The notes: generated by a model not told the origin, from the letters alone. A stretch of 37,088 nt of DNA from an uncultured Prevotella sp. (GCA_946548085.1 CAMNPN010000050.1:1-37088), one strand, 5' to 3'; shown: positions 8,301 through 16,752, counted from the stretch's first letter. Program-made: numbers and translations.

Positions 8301-9602
8301 TTACTTTTTTACCTTAATATATATACCATCGAATGCGGAGAAGGCTCCGAAGCAGTTGAGCGTCTCGCCCTCAGTGATGCTCCTCAGTACCACGAACTTG
8401 GGGTAGAACGTAGCCTTGAAACCGTAGCCACACTCGTTGACATTGCGATACTCGAACACGTTGCCATTGAGTACGGCAGGACGGCCCTCCTCACTCTTGC
8501 CCTCTGCAATGTTACGGACTACATTGGCACACTCGAAGTGTACCTTGTTCTTGCCTGCTGCACGGAAGGTGATGTGGCCTCCCATATAGTCATCGTAGCC
8601 CTGGCGCCACTGCTGGAAGGAGTACTCACGACCTATGTTGCCTGGATCTTCGGGTGTCAGCAGCGAATGTGTGAACCACTTGGTGCTTTCGCGCTTGAAC
8701 CATACGTCAGTGAGTTTCATCTGTTTCTCGGTCTTGGGATTGGTCCAGGTGCCCTCCACCTTGTTGTCCCAGCCGTCGACAACACTATGCTCGAGGCTGA
8801 TGAAACCGCTGACCTTGCCATCTGGCTGATATTCCCTGAAATTGTAGATGTCTTTGCCATTATACTGTATGGCACTTCCTACAATCATGATGGGTGTCGG
8901 ATTCTTGGCCTTGGGATAGTAGATATAGCCTGCCGCCGTGCCTGCCTCGTTCTTCTGGAAGGCGATGATGACAGGGATGCGCCCGTCGAGTTTGGCATCA
9001 TAGCGCTGCAGGGGGTAGTTGAGCAGGTCGTCGAAGTTGACGTTGTCATCTTCATCACTCTCAATGGCCCATACTTCGTCGAGATAGTGCTGGAGTTTAT
9101 GGCCGTGCCAGCGGTAATAACTGGTGACGCGATGGTCGGGGCCGTCGCTCCCTGTGTGGACGAGGTACTTCTTCTCGGCGAAGCCCATCAACTCGCCGAC
9201 ACCGGCATAGCCGTCGGGATACACGAACTGGTGCTGCTCCTGATCCCAGAGCAGGGCCTCGTGCTGGGTGTTGGTGGAAAAGCCGCCATAGTAGCCCAGA
9301 TAGACATCCACGTCGGGATAGCCGTCAAAGTTGATGTCTTCCTCCGAGTAGGTGCCAATATTCTTGGCCAAATCCTCAGAGAGCGGTGCCGCCAGTTCGA
9401 AGGTGTACTCCTTAACGAACTTGTTACCCACGAACGTACGGAAATACACTTGGGAGATATTCCCCTCGGCATCTTTCACCTTCGCCACCTTGAAGGAGAA
9501 GTCCTTGCGCTCGTACTTTGGCTGGGCGGAGAGTGTGGTTAGTGAGCAGTGAAGCGTTAAAAGCACTGCCAGCAGTCTCAAAGTCCCTTCTTTCATCCTC
9601 AT
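8301..9602 (-). CDS. Secreted protein with FG-GAP-like/XAC2610-type region
   Basis: From ATG 9602 this is a 433-aa protein with a signal peptide ending in SLTTLSAQ. The first half carries DINFDGYPDVDVYLGYYGGF, an Asp-rich calcium-loop motif like that of FG-GAP repeats and the XAC2610-related family of Bacteroidetes, then a run resembling a beta-propeller strand set (HEALLWDQEQHQFVYPDG). The second half has a FISLEHSVVDGWDNKVEGTW segment that looks beta-rich. No catalytic residues are evident. The start could also be ATG 9596. The signal peptide is encoded by repetitive DNA like that of the next gene upstream. Confidence 0.75.
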   Translation of the reverse strand: MRMKEGTLRLLAVLLTLHCSLTTLSAQPKYERKDFSFKVAKVKDAEGNISQVYFRTFVGNKFVKEYTFELAAPLSEDLAKNIGTYSEEDINFDGYPDVDVYLGYYGGFSTNTQHEALLWDQEQHQFVYPDGYAGVGELMGFAEKKYLVHTGSDGPDHRVTSYYRWHGHKLQHYLDEVWAIESDEDDNVNFDDLLNYPLQRYDAKLDGRIPVIIAFQKNEAGTAAGYIYYPKAKNPTPIMIVGSAIQYNGKDIYNFREYQPDGKVSGFISLEHSVVDGWDNKVEGTWTNPKTEKQMKLTDVWFKRESTKWFTHSLLTPEDPGNIGREYSFQQWRQGYDDYMGGHITFRAAGKNKVHFECANVVRNIAEGKSEEGRPAVLNGNVFEYRNVNECGYGFKATFYPKFVVLRSITEGETLNCFGAFSAFDGIYIKVKK

Positions 9603-9605
9603 TGC

Positions 9606-9637
9606 AATCTGTGTCATCTGTGAAATCTGTGGTCATT
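9606..9637. repeat. ACAGAT-type simple repeat
   Basis: On the minus strand the leader of the 8301-9602 gene contains CCACAGATTTCACAGATGAC followed by ACAGATTG, three ACAGAT units in about 25 nt. Related stretches occur at 16734-16745 and 17732-17752. Similar sequence is familiar as a dispersed simple repeat in many bacterial genomes. Confidence 0.55.
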
Positions 9638-9646
9638 AGCAACATA

Positions 9647-11209
9647 TTAATTCTCCACGTCCGGTCCGATGGCCTTCTTCCTGGGCTTGGGCACAAAGGC
9701 GGGTTCATCGCCGAAGGTACAGTCGTTGTCAGGTGTTATCAACCTAGTCCTGGCACCGATGTTGGGGTGGTGGATCTCGCAGCCATAGAGCATGATATCC
9801 TCTGCGCTCTGGAAGAGTGGGGCATCGGCCCAGTTGGCGAAGAAGCGACAGCCTCGGAACGCCACATTCAGACTGTTGCTCGATATCAGCTCGTACTCGC
9901 GGTTGTTGAAGAAGTCACAGTCCTCGAAGTTGATACCATCTGAATCGTAGAGTTCCATGATGCCATAGGTACAGTCGTGTACGTTGGTGCGAAGGATGGT
10001 CAGGGCATACGTCTCGTGGGTCACGAGTCCGTAGGTGCCGCAGCCGTAGAGGTCGCAGTCGCGGATGGTGTTTTCGCTGCCTCCCGTGAAGCCTATCACG
10101 CCGCCGTCGCAGTAGCCGCCTTCGGTATGCCCGATGGTGAGGTTCTCCACACAGCAGTCAGAGCAGTCCATGAAGTTCAGGCAGAAGGCGTAGCGGGGAT
10201 CCACCTCGATGCTGGAGTTCCGCTTCCCTCGGATGGTGAGGTGCTCGAAGTTCTTCAGTGTCAACTGCTGGCCGTCGCCGCAGTAGTCGCTCACGATGGT
10301 GGGCTCCTGACCGCCGCGCTTGGCGATGGTCACCCAGCTGCGCCCGGGGATGCCGGAGAACTTGTCCTCCTGTTCGAGCATGCGCGAGAGGTTCAGGTGT
10401 ATGTCTTCGCCGATCTCTATGGTGCGCCTGTTGCCCAGGGCGTTGAGGAACTGCTCCTCGGTGGTGACGGTGATCACACCGTCGATGGCCTTAGCCATCT
10501 CGGGGGCCTCCTCCACACGCTCATAGCGCACACGGTTATCGTCGTCGACGGCTTCCTCCGTCTTCAGCAGCTGCAGGTTGGTGGTCTCTATCAGTCCCAG
10601 CGTGATGGTCTTGTTGTCGGCCACGGGCTTGTACCATGCCTGCTTGCCGAAGTGCTCCTGCAGGTCCTTCGACTGGAAGCGCCACCCGTGGCGAGCCAGT
10701 ATCTCGTTGCGTAGCAGTCGTAGCTGGGGCTTGGAGAAATGTCCCAGATAGTGTATGTCGAGCACGCGGTTCTGCAGCATCCAGCTGACGTCGCGCTCCT
10801 CGTCCTGCTTCTGGCGAGCCAGACAGGTCTTCAGGTCGTCGGGTGTCAGCGTGATGGTATAGACGCAGTCGTCATAGGGGTTGCGCACCACGAGGAAATT
10901 GAGGCCTTGCTCCTGCACGTAGTCCACCCTCCAACCCACCTGTCCGCGAATGGATAGCCAGCCATATTTATTGTTGGCGGCGATGGTGTAACGCCCGTCC
11001 CTTACTTTATTCAATAGGAACGTGTCGCCCCCCATGTCCTTGCTCTCGCCGTTCATGGTGACGTTGCCTGCATCGTCGATGGTGGCCGTATAGAGCCGCT
11101 TGCCGTCCCAGAACTTCTGCCCATTCTTAATATTCTGAGCGGAAGTGTTGAGTAGTGAAAAGTGAATAGTGAAGAGTATCGTCACCACTCTTAAGATATT
11201 CATCCTCAT
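9647..11209 (-). CDS. Secreted YARHG and right-handed beta-helix protein
   Basis: From ATG 11209 this is a 520-aa protein with a signal peptide ending in SLLNTSAQ. Residues about 25-130 are unassigned. About 140-185 is a YARHG domain (LLRNEILARHGWRFQSKDLQ, then KQAWYKP). From about 215 to the end there is a parallel beta-helix: repeated short turns such as NFEHLTIRG, NFMDCSDCCVENLTIGHTEG, IRDCDLYGCGTYGLV, LRTNVHDCTYGIMELYDS and AFRGCRFFAN, as in PbH1/Beta_helix families that often bind or cleave polysaccharide. No pectate-lyase catalytic set is obvious, so binding is as likely as catalysis. ATG 11203 is an alternative start. Confidence 0.82.
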   Translation of the reverse strand: MRMNILRVVTILFTIHFSLLNTSAQNIKNGQKFWDGKRLYTATIDDAGNVTMNGESKDMGGDTFLLNKVRDGRYTIAANNKYGWLSIRGQVGWRVDYVQEQGLNFLVVRNPYDDCVYTITLTPDDLKTCLARQKQDEERDVSWMLQNRVLDIHYLGHFSKPQLRLLRNEILARHGWRFQSKDLQEHFGKQAWYKPVADNKTITLGLIETTNLQLLKTEEAVDDDNRVRYERVEEAPEMAKAIDGVITVTTEEQFLNALGNRRTIEIGEDIHLNLSRMLEQEDKFSGIPGRSWVTIAKRGGQEPTIVSDYCGDGQQLTLKNFEHLTIRGKRNSSIEVDPRYAFCLNFMDCSDCCVENLTIGHTEGGYCDGGVIGFTGGSENTIRDCDLYGCGTYGLVTHETYALTILRTNVHDCTYGIMELYDSDGINFEDCDFFNNREYELISSNSLNVAFRGCRFFANWADAPLFQSAEDIMLYGCEIHHPNIGARTRLITPDNDCTFGDEPAFVPKPRKKAIGPDVEN

Positions 11210-11242
11210 GGTAATCATCTGTAAACCGTAAACCAAAAAACC

Positions 11243-11749
11243 TCAATATTCTCTGTTCATCAGCCTGTCGAAGGCAGCCTTCAGGTCGCCCGCCAGTCGC
11301 GAGGCGAACACCTCGTCCATGTTGGGGTCGCCCTTAAGTGTCTTATGCAGGAATCCGTTGGGCCCCCAGTAGTAGCGCGTCTCGGTGCTTTCAGTCTTAC
11401 AGAAATAGAACACGAGGCTGCCTTTGTCGAACAGGAACTCCTCATAGAAATCGATAGCTCCCACATTGTACTTGCGGGTGATGAAATAGGGTGTATAGAT
11501 ATAGGTGCCTATTTCCTCATCGTAGTCGCAGTCATAGAAATAGTGGGTGACGTCCTTGGTGGGGCCTGCGCCTGGGGCCATGTAGTTGCTCGTCACCACC
11601 GTCTCGTTGGGTGGAATCTCCGCAGCCTTGCGGTAGTCCATGTTCTCTTTCACCTCAGCGTAGAGCTTTCGGATGTTTGCCACCTGCGCGTCTTGGGCCT
11701 GTGCCGCCAGCGCGAAAGCGAGCGTTAGGATGAATACAATCTTTCTCAT
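11243..11749 (-). CDS. Small secreted protein of unknown function, first gene of operon
   Basis: This 168-aa protein has a signal peptide (MRKIVFILTLAFALAAQAQ) and a mature part of about 150 residues: a helical start (VANIRKLYAEVKENMDYRKA), then a strand-rich middle with YFITRKYNVGAIDFYEEFLF and SLVFYFCKTESTETRYYWG, and a helical end (LAGDLKAAFDRLMN). I do not recognise the family. It is the promoter-proximal gene of the nine-gene operon running to 276. Confidence 0.78.
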   Translation of the reverse strand: MRKIVFILTLAFALAAQAQDAQVANIRKLYAEVKENMDYRKAAEIPPNETVVTSNYMAPGAGPTKDVTHYFYDCDYDEEIGTYIYTPYFITRKYNVGAIDFYEEFLFDKGSLVFYFCKTESTETRYYWGPNGFLHKTLKGDPNMDEVFASRLAGDLKAAFDRLMNREY

Positions 11750-11813
11750 GTCGTTATAGCTTTAAATTTTAATGTCTCTTGTCGGTCAATCCGTGGGTTT
11801 ATCGTCGATGGTG

Positions 11814-11844
11814 CAAAGTTACAAAAAAAATCTGAGATACGCAA
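11814..11844 (-). promoter_or_regulatory. Promoter of the lipoprotein operon
   Basis: On the minus strand the -7 box TAACTTTG (11814-11821) is preceded at 20 nt by TTG (11842-11844). It lies about 65 nt upstream of ATG 11749. No other convincing promoter is visible inside the operon, which supports one long transcript. Confidence 0.75.
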
Positions 11845-11912
11845 GCGATTTTTGAAATTATTTCAATAGAAGTTTGAATCATCTGCATGCTTATAATCGC
11901 TGTGTGCTGTAA

Positions 11913-12069
11913 TCTGCCATGACATTACTGTTTAAATGGTTATTACTCTCTTTGTCGAAAGTTTGCCGTTAGCAAAGCGCCAGTTTGCCGTTAGGAAAGT
12001 CGGAGTTTGCCGTTAGGAAAGTCACAGTCCGCTTACGGTTTTCTCTCAGTCCGCAGGCAAGGCGTCAGA
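11913..12069. repeat. Intergenic element with five 22-nt units, copy 1
   Basis: This is the main content of the 518-bp gap 11750-12267. A lead-in with CATTACTGTTTAAATGGTTA is followed by five units exactly 22 nt apart starting at 11960, 11982, 12004, 12026 and 12048. The first three read AGTTTGCCGTTAGSAAAG plus four variable bases. Units four and five are diverged (AGTCCGCTTACGGTTTTCTC; AGTCCGCAGGCAAGG). A second copy with the same order and spacing lies at 27252-27408. There are no spacers as in CRISPR and no long ORF. The function is unknown. Confidence 0.85.
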
Positions 12070-12236
12070 CACTTGTGATCATGTTTTAATGCAAGTTGTT
12101 ACACTTTTTTATAAATCAAGTACTGTCCCCTCTATGACTAAGATTGAACTTTCCCATATTTCTTCGTCTTGCCTTTTATTTACGGTCATCCTGCGTTAAT
12201 TCTCCAAAATCCGTCTTTCGTTACAGTCTTTTTTTG

Positions 12237-12244
12237 TAATTTTG
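12237..12244 (+). promoter_or_regulatory. -7 box upstream of the DUF486 gene
   Basis: TAATTTTG fits the TAnnTTTG consensus, 23 nt before ATG 12268. The -33 element is weak. It probably drives the DUF486-dnaG-cls unit and rules out the longer reading frame that begins at 12169. Confidence 0.6.
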
Positions 12245-12267
12245 CAGCAGAAATAAGAAAATGCTTT

Positions 12268-12642
12268 ATGACAAACGGGATATATACCATTCTGCTGCTC
12301 ATACTGAGCAACGTGTTCATGACATTCGCCTGGTACGGACACCTGCGGCTGCAGCAGTCGGGGGTGTCGACGAACTGGCCTCTGTATCTGGTGATTGCCT
12401 TCTCATGGGCCATCGCCTTCTTCGAGTACTGTTGTCAGGTGCCAGCCAACCGTATCGGCTTCGTGGATAATGGGGGGCCGTTCAATCTGGTGCAGCTGAA
12501 GGTCATTCAGGAGTGCATCTCGCTGGTGGTGTTCGCCGTGATCGCGAATTTCGCGTTCCAGCACGAGCAGCTGCACTGGAACCATGCTGCGGCGGCACTC
12601 TGTCTGGTGGCGGCGGTGTATTTTGTGTTTATGAAGGGTTGA
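12268..12642 (+). CDS. DUF486 / DMT-like small membrane protein
   Basis: This 124-aa protein has four predicted membrane helices (about residues 4-20, 35-53, 70-92 and 103-122). The segments LLLILSNVFMTFAWYGHLR and FEYCCQVPANRIG are characteristic of DUF486, a family of about 110-120 residues related to the drug/metabolite transporter superfamily. It is an inner-membrane protein and its substrate is unknown. The frame is open further upstream, but ATG 12268 follows the -7 box at 12237 and gives the family's normal N-terminus. It ends 28 nt before dnaG and is probably co-transcribed. Confidence 0.88.
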   Translation: MTNGIYTILLLILSNVFMTFAWYGHLRLQQSGVSTNWPLYLVIAFSWAIAFFEYCCQVPANRIGFVDNGGPFNLVQLKVIQECISLVVFAVIANFAFQHEQLHWNHAAAALCLVAAVYFVFMKG

Positions 12643-12670
12643 TTTAGTTCATCGTTAAGGATTAACTTTT

Positions 12671-14764
12671 ATGATAGACAGGCTGACGGTAGACAAGATC
12701 ATGGACGCTACGAACATCGTAGACGTGGTGGGCGAGTTCGTGACGCTGCGCAAGGCGGGCGTGAACTATAAGGGTTTGTGCCCGTTCCACGACGACAAGA
12801 CGCCCTCGTTCATGGTGTCGCCGTCGAAGCAGATATGCAAGTGTTTCGCCTGTGGAGAGGGCGGCACGGCCATCAACTTCCTGATGAAGCACGAGCAGAT
12901 CACCTATCCCGAGGCGCTGCGCTGGTTGGCGAAGAAATACAATATCGAGATTCAGGAGAAGGAGCTGACTGACGAGGAGCGTCAGGAGCAGAGCGACCGA
13001 GAGTCGATGTTTATCGTCAACGAGTGGGCGATGAAGTATTTCGAGGACGTGCTGAGGAACGACCCTGACGGCATCGCTATCGGCAAACAGTACTTCCGCA
13101 GCCGAGGTATCCGCGACGACATCATCACGAAGTTCAACCTGGGCTATGCCCTGCCCAAGCGCGACGCCCTGGCCCTGGCAGCGCAGAAGGCTGGCTACAA
13201 GGCGGAGTACCTGGTGAAGACTGGGCTCTGTATCGCGAGGAGTGAGGAGGGATACTCGAGGAGCGAGGAGGGAGAAGGGAGGAGTGGGGATACTCCTGCC
13301 GCTGAATCTGCACTTGAACATATCTCACTCCACACTCCACACTCCGCACTCCACGCTCCACACTCCACGCTAAGAGACCGTTACGCAGGTCGCGTGATCT
13401 TCCCCTGGCTCAACGTCAGCGGCAGGGTGGTGGCCTTCGGAGGCCGACTGCTGGATGCCCGCACGAAAGGGGTGCAGCAGAAATATGTGAACTCGCCCGA
13501 CTCGGAGATATACCATAAGGAGCGCGAGCTCTACGGTCTCTTCCAGGCGAAGAAAGCCATCGCCAAGGAGGACAGGGTGTATATGGTGGAAGGCTATACC
13601 GACGTGATCGCCATGCACCAGTGCGGACTGGAGAACGTGGTGGCCAACTCGGGCACGGCCCTGTCTGTGACTCAGATCAAGCTGCTGCGGCGCTTCACAC
13701 AGAATATCACGCTGCTCTACGACGGCGATGAGGCTGGCATCCATGCCGCCATGAGGGGTACCGACATGCTGTTGGCAGAGGGGATGAACGTGAAGGTGCT
13801 GCTACTGCCCGACGGCGACGACCCGGACTCGTTCGCTCGCAAGCATAGCGCCGCGGAGTTCAAGGCCTACATCGAGCAGAACCAGACGGACTTCATCTCG
13901 TTCAAGACACGCCTGACGGTGGAGAACGTGACAGACCCCGTGAAGCGCTCTGAGGCCATCGGAGGCATCGTGAAGAGCATCTCCGTCATACCAGACCAGA
14001 TACTGCGCTCTACCTACCTCAGCGAACTCTCGCAACGGATGAACATCAAGGAGCAGACGCTGCTGAACTCGATGAACGGCATGATCAGCAAGGATATCGA
14101 GGAGAAGGAGAAAGAGAAATCGAGGAGTGTGGAGGGTGGAGTGTGGAGGGAGAATACTCCAGATGCAGATTCTGCCACAGGACATGTCTCCCTCCACACT
14201 CCACCCTCCACACTCCTCGAAAATACTCCCTTTGCCGAGGTGGAACGGCTGCTGGTGCAGGCCATCGTGCGCGATGGCGAGAAGGTAATCTTCGAGGGCA
14301 TCGAGACTGACGACGGCCAGACCATCAGCCTCACCGTGGCACAATATGTGGCCTACGACCTGGGACAAGACGGGCTGGCGTTCCACGACGACCGCTACAA
14401 CCAGATACTCTCCGAGGCGGCCGCACATAGTGGCGAGCAGGGATTCAGCGCTGAGGAGTTCTTCATGCACCATCCGGATATCGCTATCAGCTCGCTGGCG
14501 GCGGACCTTGCCATCGACCGTCATCAGCTGGGGCCTGGCTTCCAAGTCAAGGAGCGCGAGGACGGCCTGCGGCAAAGGGTGCTCCATCTGGTGCTCGACT
14601 TCCGCATGGACATCATCGAGAAGAAACTCAAGGAGATAAAGCTACAGCTGAAGTCGGTGGGCAGCGATATGGAGCGTATGAGGCAGTTGCTCGGGGAATT
14701 TAAGGAGACCCAGGAGATTCGCGACGCACTGGCACGTAAATTAGGAAACGACGTCATCAGATAA
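12671..14764 (+). CDS. dnaG: DNA primase with two in-frame palindromic insertions
   Basis: This 697-aa primase synthesises RNA primers at the replication fork. The zinc-binding domain has C37, H40, C58 and C61 (CPFH ... CFAC). The RNA-polymerase core has Toprim motifs EGYTD (307-311) and DGDEAG (351-356), with the catalytic acids present. The C-terminal part should bind the replicative helicase. Two low-complexity segments interrupt the protein: residues 189-234 (in the loop before RVIFPW, between the primase core subdomains) and 484-517 (in the linker before the C-terminal domain). Each is encoded by a palindromic DNA element that keeps the frame, and the two share the peptide pattern TPxAxSAxxHxSLHTPxS. 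Without them the length would be about 618. All core motifs are intact, so the gene is probably functional. The cardiolipin synthase gene starts 3 nt after its stop. Confidence 0.96.
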   Translation: MIDRLTVDKIMDATNIVDVVGEFVTLRKAGVNYKGLCPFHDDKTPSFMVSPSKQICKCFACGEGGTAINFLMKHEQITYPEALRWLAKKYNIEIQEKELTDEERQEQSDRESMFIVNEWAMKYFEDVLRNDPDGIAIGKQYFRSRGIRDDIITKFNLGYALPKRDALALAAQKAGYKAEYLVKTGLCIARSEEGYSRSEEGEGRSGDTPAAESALEHISLHTPHSALHAPHSTLRDRYAGRVIFPWLNVSGRVVAFGGRLLDARTKGVQQKYVNSPDSEIYHKERELYGLFQAKKAIAKEDRVYMVEGYTDVIAMHQCGLENVVANSGTALSVTQIKLLRRFTQNITLLYDGDEAGIHAAMRGTDMLLAEGMNVKVLLLPDGDDPDSFARKHSAAEFKAYIEQNQTDFISFKTRLTVENVTDPVKRSEAIGGIVKSISVIPDQILRSTYLSELSQRMNIKEQTLLNSMNGMISKDIEEKEKEKSRSVEGGVWRENTPDADSATGHVSLHTPPSTLLENTPFAEVERLLVQAIVRDGEKVIFEGIETDDGQTISLTVAQYVAYDLGQDGLAFHDDRYNQILSEAAAHSGEQGFSAEEFFMHHPDIAISSLAADLAIDRHQLGPGFQVKEREDGLRQRVLHLVLDFRMDIIEKKLKEIKLQLKSVGSDMERMRQLLGEFKETQEIRDALARKLGNDVIR
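13235..13370 (+). repeat. In-frame palindromic element 1 in dnaG
   Basis: The left part is rich in GAGGAGTGAGGAGG-type units and the right part in CTCCACACTCCAC-type units, its imperfect reverse complement. They flank a 37-nt centre beginning ATACTCC and ending ATCTC. The centre aligns without gaps to that of element 2 (about 26 of 37 bases). The element adds about 45 residues to DnaG. The ends, GCGAGGAGTG and CTCCACGC, are inverted relatives. Confidence 0.75.
14120..14220 (+). repeat. In-frame palindromic element 2 in dnaG
   Basis: A perfect 34-bp inverted repeat (arms 14120-14153 and 14187-14220) surrounds a 33-nt loop. The arms consist of GAGTGTGGAGGGTGGAGTGT-like sequence. The first base of the arm is the first base of a codon. 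The element contributes about 34 residues (SRSVEGGVWRENTPDADSAT and on) to the linker before the DnaG C-terminal domain. Confidence 0.85.
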
Positions 14765-14767
14765 AGC

Positions 14768-16204
14768 ATGAGCTGGAACCTATTGTTTGTCATCATCTCG
14801 CAGTTGATCGCCATCCTGGCTATTGTCCATGTGGTGCTCGACAATCGCCAGCCTGCCAAAACGATGGCCTGGGCGCTGGTGATTTATACCATGCCGGTGG
14901 TCGGCGTGGTGTTCTACCTCTTCTTCGGCGTGAACACCCGCAAGGAGCGCTATGTCAGCGAGCGCAGCATGAACCAGCTTACCAAGCGCTCGATGCTGGA
15001 GTTTGTCGAACAGCGTGACCTGCATTTGCCAGAGCGTCATAAGCCACTCATCGACTTGTTCATCAACCAGAACCTCGCCCTCCCCTTCAAGGATAACACG
15101 GTGGACATCTATGCCGACGGCTATGAGTTCTTCCCCGTCTTGCTACAGGAGATTAAGAAGGCGCGCAGCCATATCCATATCGATATGTATATCTTTGCCG
15201 ACGATGCCCTGGGAACGCTGATCGCCGACGCCCTTATCGCCAAGGCCCGTGAGGGCGTGGAGGTCAGGGTGGTCTACGACGATGTGGGTTGCTGGAACGT
15301 GAAGCGCCGTTTCTTTGAGCGCATGCGCGAGGAAGGCATCGAGACGGTGCCGTTCATGCCAGTACGCTTCCCCTCGTTCACCAGCAAGGTGAACTACCGC
15401 AACCACCGCAAGATCATCGTCATCGACGGACTGGTGGGCTTCATCGGAGGCATGAACTTCGCCCTGCGCTACGTGAAGGGCTCCAATGGCCAGCCATGGC
15501 GCGACACGATGCTGAGGGTGACGGGAGGAGCTGTCAGTGCCTTGCAGCGGGCATTCCTTGTCGACTGGTACTTCGTCGACCGCACCTTGCTCTCCGACCG
15601 TAAGTACTACCCTCAACATACGGCTATCGCAGCAGGCAGTCAGATACAGAACAACTGTCTTGCTCAGATTGTGACCAGCGGTCCTGTCACCCCCTACCCA
15701 GAGATCATGCAGGGCTTCGTGCGCATCATCACCGGAGCCCGGCGATACCTCTATCTCGAGACACCCTATTTCCTGCCCAACGACCCGGTGCTCTTCGCCC
15801 TGAAGTCGGTGGCGCTGGCGGGGGTCGACGTACGGGTGCTCTGTCCCATGCACAGCGATGCACGATTCGTAGAGTGGGCCAGTCGCAGTTATCTGCGTGA
15901 GGTGGTGGAGGCAGGCGTGAAAGTGAGCCTCTATACGGCTGGCTTCCTCCATTCGAAGGTGATGGTGAGCGACGATGCCGTCAGTACCTGTGGGTCGACG
16001 AATGTCGACTTCCGTAGTTTCGAGAATAACTTCGAGGCCAATGCGTTCTTCTACGACGAGGGTGTGGCGCTGAGGATGAAGCAGCTGTTCCTCGACGATG
16101 AACGGCAGTCGGTGGCACTGACAGACCTGCCAGAGCGCATGCGTGCCGGATTTATGACCCGTCTGTGGGAGAGCGTCACTCGGCTGTTGTCGCCGTTGTT
16201 CTGA
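14768..16204 (+). CDS. cls: Cardiolipin synthase
   Basis: This 478-aa enzyme of the phospholipase D superfamily joins two phosphatidylglycerols to make cardiolipin at the inner membrane. There are two N-terminal membrane helices (about residues 4-23 and 32-53), then two HKD motifs: NHRKIIVIDGLVGFIGG (His 213) and LHSKVMVSDDAVSTCGSTN (His 395), each with the Lys and Asp in place. The length matches bacterial ClsA. It starts 3 nt after the dnaG stop, so it is probably co-translated with it. The last 29 nt overlap the convergent rsmD. Confidence 0.95.
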   Translation: MSWNLLFVIISQLIAILAIVHVVLDNRQPAKTMAWALVIYTMPVVGVVFYLFFGVNTRKERYVSERSMNQLTKRSMLEFVEQRDLHLPERHKPLIDLFINQNLALPFKDNTVDIYADGYEFFPVLLQEIKKARSHIHIDMYIFADDALGTLIADALIAKAREGVEVRVVYDDVGCWNVKRRFFERMREEGIETVPFMPVRFPSFTSKVNYRNHRKIIVIDGLVGFIGGMNFALRYVKGSNGQPWRDTMLRVTGGAVSALQRAFLVDWYFVDRTLLSDRKYYPQHTAIAAGSQIQNNCLAQIVTSGPVTPYPEIMQGFVRIITGARRYLYLETPYFLPNDPVLFALKSVALAGVDVRVLCPMHSDARFVEWASRSYLREVVEAGVKVSLYTAGFLHSKVMVSDDAVSTCGSTNVDFRSFENNFEANAFFYDEGVALRMKQLFLDDERQSVALTDLPERMRAGFMTRLWESVTRLLSPLF

Positions 16205-16730
16205 AAATCGAGAAGTTTACACTGCCATAGCTGCGATGTTCCACAAAATGCGGATCATCAGAGAAGTCGTGGTCCTTGCCGTGTTCAAAGACGAAGACAC
16301 CGTCATCTTTCAGCAGGCCGTGCTCGAAGATGAGACCGGGGATGGTGGGTAGCTCTTTCAGGGCATAGGGCGGGTCGGCGAAGATGAAGTCGAACTGCCG
16401 TTTGCAGGATTTGATGTAGCGGAAGGCGTCAGCTCGCAGTATCGAGGCGTGTGGAGTGAGGAGCAGCTTCTCAATGCACTGCTGGATGAATCGATGATGA
16501 TCGCGGTCGAGCTCTACGCTCACCACCTGGCTGCAGCCACGTGAGAGCAGTTCGAGGGTGATGCTGCCAGTGCCGGAGAAGAGATCCAGCGCATGGGCAT
16601 CCTCGAAGTCTATGTAGCCTGTGAGCACGTTGAAGATGTTCTCCTTGGCAAAGTCGGTGGTAGGCCTGGCTTTGAAGGTTCTCGGAATATCGAAGTGCCT
16701 GCCCTTGTATTTTCCTGTGATGATTCTCAT
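16176..16730 (-). CDS. rsmD: 16S rRNA (guanine(966)-N(2))-methyltransferase RsmD
   Basis: This is a 184-aa Rossmann methyltransferase. The family hallmark N-terminus MRIITGKYKGRHF is followed by RPTTDFAKENIFNVL, the SAM-binding motif ALDLFSGTGS (residues 47-56), and the catalytic DPPY (119-122). It methylates G966 of 16S rRNA in the small ribosomal subunit. The length is standard. The gene lies 22 nt downstream of the DUF3822 gene, a pairing common in Bacteroidetes, and overlaps the end of cls tail to tail. Confidence 0.95.
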   Translation of the reverse strand: MRIITGKYKGRHFDIPRTFKARPTTDFAKENIFNVLTGYIDFEDAHALDLFSGTGSITLELLSRGCSQVVSVELDRDHHRFIQQCIEKLLLTPHASILRADAFRYIKSCKRQFDFIFADPPYALKELPTIPGLIFEHGLLKDDGVFVFEHGKDHDFSDDPHFVEHRSYGSVNFSIFRTTATTAE

Positions 16731-16752
16731 AAATCTGTGTCTGCGGTTTCTT

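Noticed and set aside
11960..12069. CRISPR-like array (and 27299-27408)
   Set aside because: The 22-nt units are directly adjacent with no unique spacers, and no cas genes are present.
12169..12267. Upstream start for the DUF486 protein
   Set aside because: The start would lie before the -7 box at 12237 and add residues not found in the family.
13235..14220. Intein or intron in dnaG
   Set aside because: The inserts are 34-46 residues, lack splicing motifs, and fall in loops; the frame is continuous and the palindromic structure explains them better.
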